NCBI GenBank assembly: GCA_964426655.1
Contig: CAYRQT010000064.1
Coordinates: 1-8,036, forward strand
Reading direction: 5' to 3'
Length of the DNA stretch: 8,036 nucleotides
Source: RGIG8306 sp964426655
Lineage (GTDB): Bacteria > Bacillota > Clostridia > Lachnospirales > Lachnospiraceae
Part shown: positions 1 through 6,172 of the stretch, piece by piece
Layout of the letters: each line of letters starts with the position of its first letter
Numbering within the stretch: the first letter of the stretch is position 1
Program-made: the position numbers and the translations under genes
The notes under the pieces: generated by a model
What the model was told of the DNA's origin: nothing
The model's database searches: none
Seen by the model: only the letters and a program-made list of their open reading frames with translations

Positions 1-155
1 AGTTCGTTCCTTTTTCTATGACTAATTCTATTTACACAAGATATTTTACGCTATCTAGTATTCTTTTCTGGGTATATTCAAAGAAAAAGTAATGAAATTT
101 GGATATGTTCCCACGGACAAGAAGTGCGAAAAAACACAGTGGATATGTTCCCACA
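1..155 (-). mobile_element. Probable terminus of an IS21-like insertion sequence (element extends left of the window)
   Basis: The 15-base sequence TGGATATGTTCCCAC occurs twice in direct orientation, at 100-114 and 140-154, exactly 40 bases apart. Read on the minus strand from 155, the DNA starts TGTGGGAACATATCC, has the TG terminal dinucleotide typical of IS21-family ends, repeats the motif internally, then runs about 100 AT-rich bases. It ends with an AAAAAGGA ribosome-binding-like stretch near positions 10-17 at the window edge. Multiple short repeats at each end followed by an istA gene is the known IS21 layout. No transposase codons are visible here, so the assignment is inference. The gene scrap starting at once on the right side fits an insertion boundary at about 155. 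Confidence 0.35.
100..154. repeat. Two direct 15-base repeats spaced 40 bases apart
   Basis: The exact repeat TGGATATGTTCCCAC lies at 100-114 and 140-154, separated by 25 bases. The bases after each copy are only loosely alike. The pair is best read as the nested terminal repeats of an insertion sequence end, probably transposase binding sites. Two copies with no conserved unit length do not make a CRISPR array. Confidence 0.6.
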
Positions 156-311
156 AACGAACTGACACTAATGGCTTTATACACTCATACAGTAGAAAAG
201 GAAATCCTTAAGCTGCACCCGAAGCTTCTCTGGCACAGAACCAAAACGCTGGGCGGGGGTGATGATTGTTGCTACTTCTGCCTGGCATGCAAAGTGGAAA
301 AAGAAGGATGA
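156..311 (+). pseudogene. C-terminal fragment of an L-2-amino-thiazoline-4-carboxylate hydrolase-like protein
   Basis: About 50 codons stay open up to TGA at 309-311. The residues LHPKLLWHRTKTL followed by GGGDDCCYFC resemble the C-terminal block of the ATC hydrolase-like family, where a basic RTKT stretch precedes a Gly-Asp-Cys-Cys-x-Phe motif. Members are normally about 150-230 residues, so well over half of the protein, including its start, is missing. The frame continues left through the repeat DNA to 99, but those codons do not look like the family, so the real junction is probably near 155, where the suspected IS end lies. The family's physiological role in Clostridia is poorly known. 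A small unrelated cysteine-rich protein is the alternative. The TGA lies 43 bases before the next gene, which suggests the two were once cotranscribed. Confidence 0.45.
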
Positions 312-354
312 AGAAATGGGCAGATTTGGATCATGAAGAGGAATGGAGCATCAG

Positions 355-675
355 ATGGCATCAAATAAGGCATATCTTGATTTTATAATGGAACAACTAT
401 CTCTAATAGAAAGTGTTTCTTATCGGGCGATGATGGGGGAATACCTCCTCTATTACCGGGGAAGGATCTTTGGCGGAATTTATGATGACCGATTTCTGTT
501 AAAACCAACAAAATCCGCCATGAAGAGGATGCCGGAAGCAGGTATGGAAATTCCTTATGAAGGCGCAAAGGCAATGCTTTTGGTGGATGATGTAGATAAT
601 AAGGATTTTTTAAAAGACCTTATTGAAGAAATGTACGATGAACTGCCTGTGCCGAAGGAAAAGAAGAGAAGATGA
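355..675 (+). CDS. TfoX N-terminal domain protein
   Basis: This is a 106-residue cytoplasmic protein made of a single TfoX/Sxy N-terminal domain. The diagnostic stretches are visible: SYRAMMGEYLLYYRG near residues 21-35, FGGIYDDRFLLKPT at about 39-52, then MPEAGMEIPYEGAKAMLLVD and a lysine-rich end (PKEKKRR). In Gammaproteobacteria full-length TfoX/Sxy activates competence genes. The short stand-alone domain found in Clostridia has no proven function, so no competence role should be assumed. An upstream in-frame ATG at 343 exists, but AGAGGA abuts it with no spacer. The ATG at 355 has GGAG at 345-348 six bases upstream and gives the MASNKAYLDF start expected for the family. A strong terminator at 800-860 probably ends its transcript. 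Confidence 0.85.
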   Translation: MASNKAYLDFIMEQLSLIESVSYRAMMGEYLLYYRGRIFGGIYDDRFLLKPTKSAMKRMPEAGMEIPYEGAKAMLLVDDVDNKDFLKDLIEEMYDELPVPKEKKRR

Positions 676-740
676 ATTTTCCGGGGCAGAGGGGCTTTAG
701 GGATAAAGGGGCAGGTTGAAAAGGCACAGAGGAGGATCTG

Positions 741-794
741 AAAAAGGCTGTAAAGAACGCCTTTAAAAGAAAAACCGTTCAGGCCCGGAAGCGT
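741..794 (+). repeat. Diverged copy of the AraC gene's 3' end
   Basis: Positions 747-785 match 6111-6149 (the last codons of the AraC regulator) at about 32 of 39 bases without gaps. Both copies read in the same style: AVKNAFKRKTVQA here and AVKNTLKRKNAQA in the regulator. Here the frame is open only from the stop at 717-719 and has no start codon, so it is not a gene. It may be a relic of a duplicated 3' end, including the left arm of that gene's terminator. The right arm of that terminator is absent here. Confidence 0.45.
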
Positions 795-799
795 GATAT

Positions 800-860
800 G
801 CTACCTCCATATAGGACAGCGAAATATAAAAGTTCTATATGGGGGTAGCTCTATTTTTTT
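800..860 (+). terminator. Rho-independent terminator with an 18-bp stem
   Basis: Bases 800-817 pair with 832-849 along their full length with two G-U wobbles, leaving a 14-base AT-rich loop. A T-rich tail, including seven consecutive Ts at 854-860, follows. There is no matching A tract on the left side, so it works for plus-strand transcripts and would end the TfoX-domain transcript. The stem is unusually long and regular for a terminator, so it could also come from a small inverted-repeat element. Confidence 0.75.
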
Positions 861-1041
861 CTCAGCCTCTCTGCTTCATGTTTACAGAAGGGTCTTCGAT
901 AACCATCTGGTACATTGTAGTGTAATTAGAATACGTGAAAAGCGAAGGGGCGTTTCATCCTACCATCCTACATCCTGGGAATGCGCATCTGAATTCGTTA
1001 TACATGCGGGCAGGCAAAGAAAGAGATATATATTTAGTAAT
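861..1041. other. Intergenic stretch without a supported gene
   Basis: Together with 676-799 this forms a gap of about 365 bases between the TfoX gene and the ATPase gene's 3' end. Apart from the repeat piece and terminator listed separately I see no gene. A plus-strand frame open from 793 to 1062 overlaps the ATPase end and has no ribosome binding site or recognisable residues. A minus-strand frame ending with TGA at 862-864 is open for only about 30 codons. I also see no convincing terminator for the minus-strand importer operon. The only palindrome is ATGCGCAT near 990, which is too short to count. Confidence 0.6.
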
Positions 1042-1827
1042 TTATTTTACAAGATTGTATGAAATGTAAGCAGGGCGTCCGCTATTGGGATCTTTTAAGA
1101 TATTCGCATGAATATGGAAAGTTTCCAAAAGCACTTCGGTTGTCATGACTTCCTCCGCCATTCCGTGGGCAACGATTTTGCCGTCATTTAGGGCAATCAT
1201 ATAATCGGAAAATCTTGCCGCTAAGTTTAGGTCATGTAACACCATGACTATGGTACAGGACTGTTTTCGATTCAGACGATACAAAAGCTCTAAAATCTCC
1301 AGCTGATACGCTAAATCCAGGTAGGTTGTGGGTTCATCTAAGAGAATTAATGACGTTTGCTGTGCCAGGGCCATGGCAATCCACACCCTTTGCCTTTGAC
1401 CACCGGAAAGCAGATCAACCTTTGCCTCTTTCAGATCACAAAGTTTTGTTTCCTGCAATGCCCAATCCACAATTTTCCATTCCTCTTTACGAAGTCGCCC
1501 AAAGCCTGTTTGATAAGGAAATCTACCGTAGGACACCAGCTCTCTTACAGTGATCCCTTCAGGTGCTTTAGGCGATTGGGGCAATATTGCCATCTTCTGA
1601 GCGATCTCTCCGGTTTTCAGGCGTTTAATGTCAGCCCCATTTAGATATACGAAGCCATTTTTCGGTTTAATGATTCTACCGATTGTTTTAAGGACAGTGG
1701 ATTTTCCACAGCCGTTAGGCCCTATGATGGTAGTTATTTTTCCTTCTGCAATTTCTAAATTAAGGTTTTGGACAATTGTCGTATCACTGTAGGCAATGTC
1801 CAGATTTTCCGTCTTTATACTATACAT
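1042..1827 (-). CDS. ABC transporter ATP-binding protein, FepC/FecE type (iron-siderophore import)
   Basis: This 261-residue cytoplasmic ATPase powers the importer encoded upstream. All nucleotide-binding motifs are intact: Walker A GPNGCGKST at residues 36-44, the Q-loop glutamine at 84, signature LSGGQ at 140-144, Walker B LILLDEP at 160-166, the D-loop YLD at 169-171 and the switch histidine at 198 (VLHDLN). The stretch YGRFPYQTGFGRL at 100-112 is typical of siderophore and haem importer ATPases (FepC, FhuC, YusV), which supports the substrate class without fixing the exact siderophore. Length is normal. AAGGAG at 1833-1838 sits five bases before the ATG. It is the last gene of the operon and starts 40 bases after the second permease's stop. 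Confidence 0.93.
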   Translation of the reverse strand: MYSIKTENLDIAYSDTTIVQNLNLEIAEGKITTIIGPNGCGKSTVLKTIGRIIKPKNGFVYLNGADIKRLKTGEIAQKMAILPQSPKAPEGITVRELVSYGRFPYQTGFGRLRKEEWKIVDWALQETKLCDLKEAKVDLLSGGQRQRVWIAMALAQQTSLILLDEPTTYLDLAYQLEILELLYRLNRKQSCTIVMVLHDLNLAARFSDYMIALNDGKIVAHGMAEEVMTTEVLLETFHIHANILKDPNSGRPAYISYNLVK

Positions 1828-1867
1828 ATTATCTCCTTAATTGCCCATTTCTTTGAGATGAAATCAG

Positions 1868-2860
1868 TTAACCGGAGCGTTTCCGTGAAAATAGAAACAG
1901 GAAATAGGGCGCTCCAACAATAGATACAATTATTCCTGTAGGAATCTCAGTAGACGGAAGAATGGTTCTACCGACTGCATCTGCAAGAACCAGGAAGGTG
2001 GCACCTATGAACATGGACATGGGAATGACATTTCTGTGGTCGGTGCCTATTAAACGCCTGCTGATATGGGGGGCCAGTATTCCCACAAATGAAACTACCC
2101 CACCCAGTGCACTGCAGCTGCCTGCCAGAAACACGGCCAGGACTATCAATTGTATTTTTTTAGATTTCACAGGGGCGCCAAGACCAATTTGTAGTGTTTC
2201 GTCCAGCCTAAACACATTGAGATATTTAGATTGATATAGTAAAACACCGCAAATAATAAGCACAATTGGCAAAAGAGCAAGAACATAATTCCAATTGTCA
2301 CCGAAAATTCCACCTGCCATCCAGATCTGAACAAAAGTAAACTGCTTACGATCCAGTAAGGTCGTAAGCAGAAGAGTCAGACCGTTAAATCCAATATTAA
2401 TAGCTGCGCCCGTAAGCACAAGCCGCGTGCCGGAGAGGGAATTCCCTCTTTGCCAGGAAAGCCCCATTACAATGACCATTGCAAGCATTCCTCCGACAAA
2501 TGCCAAAGCAGGCATTGCTATAACCGAAGATATGCCCTTAGTTGAAAAAATCAATACATACAAAATGACAAAGCAGGTGGATGCAGAGTTTAGTCCTAAA
2601 ATTCCGGGTTCGGCAAGATCGTTTCCCACAATGCTTTGAATGACAACACTTGCAACTGCAAGCCCACTGCCCAGCAGGACACAAATCAGCACACGGGGTA
2701 TGCGAAACTGGCTTATGGCAAGCCAGGCCTGCTCAGAAATATCGCCACGTAAAAAGTCAGAAAGAGAAATGCTTATTTGCCCGCTCCCAATCCCTATGCA
2801 TGTGACAACTAACAGAAAAATAAAGGCGATTACCAATTTTGTGGGTTTAGATAAATTCAC
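1868..2860 (-). CDS. FecCD-family iron-siderophore permease, second subunit
   Basis: This is a 330-residue polytopic membrane protein, about the usual length, forming one half of the translocation channel. Family marks include FRIPRVLICVLLGSGLA in the first quarter, the loop GNDLAEPGILGLNSAS, RLVLTGAAIN mid-protein, and SFVGILAPHISRRLIG with DHR near residue 275, which corresponds to the ATPase-coupling loop region. Roughly nine to ten hydrophobic segments are visible. It starts with GTG at 2858-2860, overlapping the first permease's TGA by four bases (GTGA), so it is probably translationally coupled. A GAAGGGAG ribosome binding site lies about ten bases upstream inside the preceding gene. 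It is expected to pair with that permease as a heterodimer. Confidence 0.93.
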   Translation of the reverse strand: MNLSKPTKLVIAFIFLLVVTCIGIGSGQISISLSDFLRGDISEQAWLAISQFRIPRVLICVLLGSGLAVASVVIQSIVGNDLAEPGILGLNSASTCFVILYVLIFSTKGISSVIAMPALAFVGGMLAMVIVMGLSWQRGNSLSGTRLVLTGAAINIGFNGLTLLLTTLLDRKQFTFVQIWMAGGIFGDNWNYVLALLPIVLIICGVLLYQSKYLNVFRLDETLQIGLGAPVKSKKIQLIVLAVFLAGSCSALGGVVSFVGILAPHISRRLIGTDHRNVIPMSMFIGATFLVLADAVGRTILPSTEIPTGIIVSIVGAPYFLFLFSRKRSG

Positions 2861-3899
2861 AGAGCCCGCTCCCTTCTGACCAGTATTAAGAAAACAGGTA
2901 CACCGATTACAGAGAAAATAATTCCCAGGGGCGTTTCGTATGGAGAGTTTACAACCCGCCCGATTAAATCAGCCGCCATGACAACAATGCCACCGCAAAT
3001 CACAGAAAGTGGAATCAGCATACGATAGTCATTGCCCAAAATCAGTCGGATCATGTGGGGGACAATAAGTCCGATAAAACTTATAGGACCGACTAAGCTT
3101 ACAGATATGCCTGCGCTTAAAAAAACAACCACGATGGCTATGGATTTTACCGTCCTGAGAGGAACCCCTAAGCTCACTGCTGATTCTTCTCCAAGGGCAA
3201 TTATGTTTATATAGGGAGATAGGATTATTCCCCCCGTAACGGCGAGAATGAAAAATGGTAAAATATCCTGAAGCTGAGTAAAGCTTGTATTGGCAACCCC
3301 TCCGATGTACCAAAATGATAACTGCTGAGATGTGCCAAATACATAGCCTAAAAGTTGACTTAAAGCAGTAAACAGCAGTGAGATGGTTACACNNNNNNNN
3401 NNCCTGCTAATACGAGGTCTGCGCTTTGAATGCGTCTGTCATGAATATAGGCCATGAGATAGGTGAGGCAAACGCCCATTGCCGCACCGGCAAAAGAAAA
3501 TAGTACAGCGGTACGGAAACTGTAATCAGGTATTAGGGAAAAGCAAAGGGCAAGCATAAAGGATGCGCCGGAATTAATGCCCAGCAGACCGGAATCTGCG
3601 AGGGGATTATGTGTAATCCCCTGCATCATCACACCTGCCAGAGCAAATCCGGCGCCGATCATAAAGGTTGAAAGGACTCTGGGCAAACGTATATTGCGTA
3701 GCATCTCATGGGTAGGGTTTGCTGAATCATAATTAAAAAAAGCATCATAAATGTCTTTCAGATCGGTATCTGCAGCGCCAAAGCATATGGCGAGATAAAA
3801 CACAAAAACCAACAAAACCGTACAAATCAAAAAGATAGAGCAAAACCCGGGCTTCCTTTTTGCATAACTTCCGTCATGTTGAGATAATGAAATTTTCAT
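2857..3899 (-). CDS. FecCD-family iron-siderophore permease, first subunit (contains an assembly gap)
   Basis: This is the partner permease of the importer. The N-terminal part (3899-3403) shows NIRLPRVLSTFMIGAGFALA and the FecCD hallmark MMQGITHNPLADSGLLGINS. The C-terminal part (3392-2857) shows SFIGLIVPHMIRLILGNDYR and ends in RRERAL. The halves are separated by ten Ns at 3393-3402 and read in different frames only because that run length does not keep frame. Both sides are open right up to the gap. With a five-base gap the protein would be 345 residues and align without gaps to its sister permease from LVLAG to the next FW/IW motif. The ATG directly follows the binding protein's TAA with no spacer, with GGAG about a dozen bases upstream. 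It is probably intact. Confidence 0.9.
3393..3402. other. Run of ten Ns (assembly gap inside the permease gene)
   Basis: This is ten unknown bases. The minus-strand codons on the two sides are GCA-GG before and GT-GTA-ACC after, so the true gap must leave a remainder of 2 when divided by 3 if the gene is intact. Ten does not, so the N run is a placeholder rather than a measured length. Five bases fit the sister permease exactly; eight would also keep frame. Confidence 0.9.
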
Positions 3900-4898
3900 T
3901 TACTGGTACATCTCCAAAAATGCTGAGGTGATTTCCTCAAGCTGAGCGTTAAGGGAAATAATATCGCTGTAAATATAAGCACCACTGTTATAAATAAATA
4001 CGTGATTCTCCGAAACCGCTTTTGAGCTGAGCCATACACTGTTATCTCCAACCAAATCCATAGGGTCGCTCATCCAACCTGTAATCATGACGATATCGCC
4101 TATGTAATCGTTAAGCACTTCCAGTGAGAGGGAGCGGTACTGCTCGGCGAACACAATCTCCTGCTGAACAATTTCAGGGGCTTTCATACCAAGCAAATTG
4201 TAGAGAATTTCTCCGCCACGCCCTTGCTTGTCACCGTAAACGTATATTTCTTTGTCTACTGTTTCAAAAATAGTAACGGTTTTATCCAGAATACCCGCTT
4301 GCTCAAGTTCCGCTTTTTTTACCTCTACATTTTCATAAAAGCTGTCGAGCAATGCCTGAGCTTCATCCGTTTTTCCCAGAGCCTGTCCAATAAGCGCTAT
4401 TCTTTCATCAAGGCCTGTGGATAGGGAGTCGATATAAATTGTCGGTGCAATTTTAGAGAGGTTGTCATATTCCGATTCGGTGGATGTGATGATCAGATCG
4501 GGGTTGAGACTGAGGATGGTTTCCATGGAATAATCGCCATAAGATGTTTCTCCGTTGATTCGCGGAACATCGGCAAGATCCTCTTCAAAAAAAGCACCTT
4601 CATGAATAAAAGCAACACCCACAGGTGTTACGCCCATTGCATATACGTCGCCCACAAAGTAATCTACAACAACTCGGCTGGGGTTAATGGGAACTTCTAC
4701 ATCACCCTTTGAAGTGGATATAATCTGTGTTTGATTAACGGTGCTGTCCTCATTAGAAACCTCTTCTTCTGTGGTTGACACGTCTTCCTGTACAGTTGCA
4801 GTTTCATCTGCTGCAGAGGTGGTATCGGTGTCAGCTGAGCAGGCCACCACTGAAATAGACATCATTGCTGCTATAAGAGCTGTTATAAAGTGTTTCAT
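3900..4898 (-). CDS. Iron-siderophore ABC transporter substrate-binding lipoprotein
   Basis: This 332-residue secreted lipoprotein captures a ferric siderophore and delivers it to the permeases. The N-terminus has a lysine, a hydrophobic stretch (FITALIAAMMSISV) and the lipobox VVAC with the lipidated cysteine at residue 20. An acidic and threonine-rich linker of about 35 residues tethers the domain to the membrane. The class III binding-protein fold follows, with PINPSRVVVDYFVGDVYAMG and LNPDLIIT in the first lobe, a central helix, and a second lobe ending at the C-terminus. The SRVVVDYFVGD...MGVTPVG pattern resembles FeuA/FhuD-like proteins of Bacillota. An ATG five codons upstream (4911-4913) overlaps the AAGGAG site itself, so the ATG at 4896-4898, six bases after AAGGAG (4905-4910), is the better start. 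It is first in the operon. The exact ligand cannot be read from sequence. Confidence 0.92.
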   Translation of the reverse strand: MKHFITALIAAMMSISVVACSADTDTTSAADETATVQEDVSTTEEEVSNEDSTVNQTQIISTSKGDVEVPINPSRVVVDYFVGDVYAMGVTPVGVAFIHEGAFFEEDLADVPRINGETSYGDYSMETILSLNPDLIITSTESEYDNLSKIAPTIYIDSLSTGLDERIALIGQALGKTDEAQALLDSFYENVEVKKAELEQAGILDKTVTIFETVDKEIYVYGDKQGRGGEILYNLLGMKAPEIVQQEIVFAEQYRSLSLEVLNDYIGDIVMITGWMSDPMDLVGDNSVWLSSKAVSENHVFIYNSGAYIYSDIISLNAQLEEITSAFLEMYQ

Positions 4899-4926
4899 TT
4901 TCTTCTCCTTCATATAGTGGTAAATG

Positions 4927-4942
4927 TCGACAAAACAGTCGA
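4927..4942 (-). promoter_or_regulatory. Small inverted repeat in the importer's leader
   Basis: TCGAC at 4927-4931 and GTCGA at 4938-4942 form a perfect five-base inverted repeat around AAAACA. It lies in the predicted 5' untranslated leader of the binding-protein mRNA, about 30 bases before the start codon. It could be a weak hairpin or a half-site pair, but it is short enough to occur by chance. Confidence 0.25.
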
Positions 4943-4995
4943 TGGGATCTCACTGCTTAAAGCCTCAATTAGAATTAGACATCACTAACTGTTTG

Positions 4996-5008
4996 TGCTA
5001 TTATAGCA
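4996..5008. promoter_or_regulatory. Palindrome overlapping the -10 element
   Basis: TGCTAT-T-ATAGCA is a perfect 6-1-6 palindrome that includes the minus-strand -10 hexamer. A repressor bound here would block the importer promoter. It does not match the Fur or DtxR/IdeR consensus, so if it is an operator its protein is unknown. Part of the symmetry follows simply from the TATAAT sequence. Confidence 0.35.
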
Positions 5009-5028
5009 ATGGGCATTTCGGAAAACAA
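5000..5028 (-). promoter_or_regulatory. Promoter of the siderophore importer operon (extended -10)
   Basis: On the minus strand TATAAT is perfect at 5000-5005, preceded by TGC to give an extended -10 element. TTGTTT at 5023-5028 is a weak -35 with an exact 17-base spacer. Transcription would begin near 4993, leaving a leader of about 95 bases before the binding-protein ATG. A strong -10 with a poor -35 fits activation by a bound regulator such as the divergent AraC protein. Confidence 0.6.
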
Positions 5029-5039
5029 GACTGTGTTCC
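5020..5039. promoter_or_regulatory. Imperfect inverted repeat covering the -35 region, candidate AraC operator
   Basis: GGAAAAC at 5020-5026 and GTGTTCC at 5033-5039 pair at six of seven positions around a six-base centre. The repeat overlaps the weak -35 (5023-5028) of the importer promoter and lies about 50 bases before the AraC start. That is where an activator or autorepressor would sit in a divergent regulator-target pair. A related AAAACGG stretch follows at 5040-5046. Confidence 0.35.
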
Positions 5040-5088
5040 AAAACGGTTATTATATTGACCAATCGGGACATTTATTTAGGGGATGACA

Positions 5089-6162
5089 TTGATTTATAAG
5101 GATATTGACAGCTATCATAATGCTTTTTTTGAGCATTTAAGATTTGATGAATTCAAAACAGACTTCTACACCCAATATTGCAACTCGGATAAGCCGGAGC
5201 TTGGAAAAATCTATTGCTTTTCCAGGGATAAGGATTATAAGATCTTTGTGTGTAATTATACAGTGGAGGAGACATTTGCTCTAAAGTCTGATGTGTCAGA
5301 GCCTCATGTTCAGCTTAGTTTTATCCTGGGAGGAAAACCTGAATATCAGCTAAATCATGACTCTGAAACATCCTTCTGTCCAAAATCGTTCTATGTGATG
5401 GGCAGAAAACGTAAAGGGTGCCAGATCTGGAATGCCAATGAGCACTACCACGCCGTTGCTGTTCTGATTCGTGAGAATTATTTTTTGGATTTTTTAGACG
5501 AGCGCTATGGTGGTCACTGCATCAGTCTGCAGGATATGACCCCAAACCGGCTCTATAAAACGCTGCCGGAATCCTTATTAAATATCATACAAAACATTGA
5601 ATATAACACCAATATCGGGAGGGTAACACCGATATATATCGAGAGTGAAATTTTAAAAATGGTGGCGGAACTGACTGCAATTTACCACAAGGATGTGCTC
5701 ATGTCAGCTACGGATCGTTTTAAGCCTATTCGCATTTCCATAGGCGGGGGAAAATATTTAATATTTTCCGAGTCGGAGCAGGCTGCCCTATTTGAAGCGC
5801 ATAATATATTGGCAAATGAATATTACTACCCGCCGACGATCGAGGACCTTGCCTTTCGAGTTGGCCTAAGCACGCAAAAGCTAAAACGTGGTTTTGTGCA
5901 TATGTTCCATGAAACAATGCATCAATACACCTGCTCCATTCGTATGGCAGTTTCCTGTGACCTTTTGTGTGAAACCAATGAGAGTATTGGGGCAATTGCC
6001 GGACGGGTAGGATATAAAAATTGCAGTAAGTTTTCGGATATGTTTAAAAGGCGTTATGGAGATACACCCTTAAAATATCGAGAAAAGCACAGAAAAGAAT
6101 CTGAAACAAGTGCTGTAAAAAATACTCTTAAAAGAAAAAACGCTCAGGCCAGGGAGGCTTGA
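5089..6162 (+). CDS. AraC-family transcriptional regulator, probably siderophore-responsive
   Basis: This cytoplasmic DNA-binding protein of about 357 residues has an N-terminal sensor region of roughly 230 residues, including the beta-rich HVQLSFILGGKPEYQLNHD, and a C-terminal AraC domain of about 100 residues. The domain has two helix-turn-helix units: TIEDLAFRVGLSTQKLKRGF and SIGAIAGRVGYKNCSKFSDM followed by FKRRYGDTPLKYRE, the classic AraC signature. By placement and layout it resembles PchR, YbtA and Btr regulators, which bind a siderophore and activate its importer; that role is inferred. The ATG at 5083 abuts AGGGG (5078-5082) with no spacer. The TTG at 5089 has a six-base spacer and is the preferred start. 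The last 24 residues (ending KRKNAQAREA) go beyond the normal domain end and are encoded by terminator DNA. Confidence 0.9.
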   Translation: MIYKDIDSYHNAFFEHLRFDEFKTDFYTQYCNSDKPELGKIYCFSRDKDYKIFVCNYTVEETFALKSDVSEPHVQLSFILGGKPEYQLNHDSETSFCPKSFYVMGRKRKGCQIWNANEHYHAVAVLIRENYFLDFLDERYGGHCISLQDMTPNRLYKTLPESLLNIIQNIEYNTNIGRVTPIYIESEILKMVAELTAIYHKDVLMSATDRFKPIRISIGGGKYLIFSESEQAALFEAHNILANEYYYPPTIEDLAFRVGLSTQKLKRGFVHMFHETMHQYTCSIRMAVSCDLLCETNESIGAIAGRVGYKNCSKFSDMFKRRYGDTPLKYREKHRKESETSAVKNTLKRKNAQAREA

Positions 6163-6172
6163 GCGTTTTTTT
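6134..6172. terminator. Bidirectional rho-independent terminator between convergent genes
   Basis: Bases 6135-6150 (AAAAAACGCTCAGGCC) pair with 6156-6171 across a five-base loop, a 16-bp stem with one G-U wobble. Seven Ts follow on the plus strand (6166-6172), and six As at 6135-6140 give a T tract on the minus strand. It can therefore stop both the AraC transcript and the convergent CPBP transcript. Unusually, most of it is coding: the AraC stop codon is at 6160-6162, within the right arm, and the ancestral CPBP stop is at 6144-6146. Confidence 0.85.

Noticed and set aside
100..154. Two 15-base repeats 40 bases apart as a possible minimal CRISPR array
   Set aside because: There are only two copies, they are too short for a CRISPR repeat, no leader or cas gene is present, and an insertion sequence end explains them better.
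308..380. Overlapping ATG (308-310) giving a small peptide starting MKKWADLDHEEEW
   Set aside because: It is about 25 codons, overlaps the TfoX-domain start in another frame and has no family or conservation that I can see.
862..955. Short minus-strand peptide ending in MYQMVIEDPSVNMKQRG
   Set aside because: It looks protein-like but is only about 30 codons between stops, with no ribosome binding site and no family I recognise.
793..1062. Plus-strand open frame of 89 codons between the TfoX gene and the ATPase gene
   Set aside because: It starts inside the repeat/terminator region, has no ribosome binding site or recognisable residues, and overlaps the antisense ATPase end.
3029..3313. Minus-strand frame of 94 codons inside the first permease
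   Set aside because: It is a shadow of the true permease frame, which is open from the N gap to 2857 and carries all FecCD motifs.
4960..5010. Fur or DtxR/IdeR box upstream of the importer
   Set aside because: The AATTAGAATTAGAC stretch is a direct repeat without dyad symmetry, and the TGCTATTATAGCA palindrome does not match either consensus.
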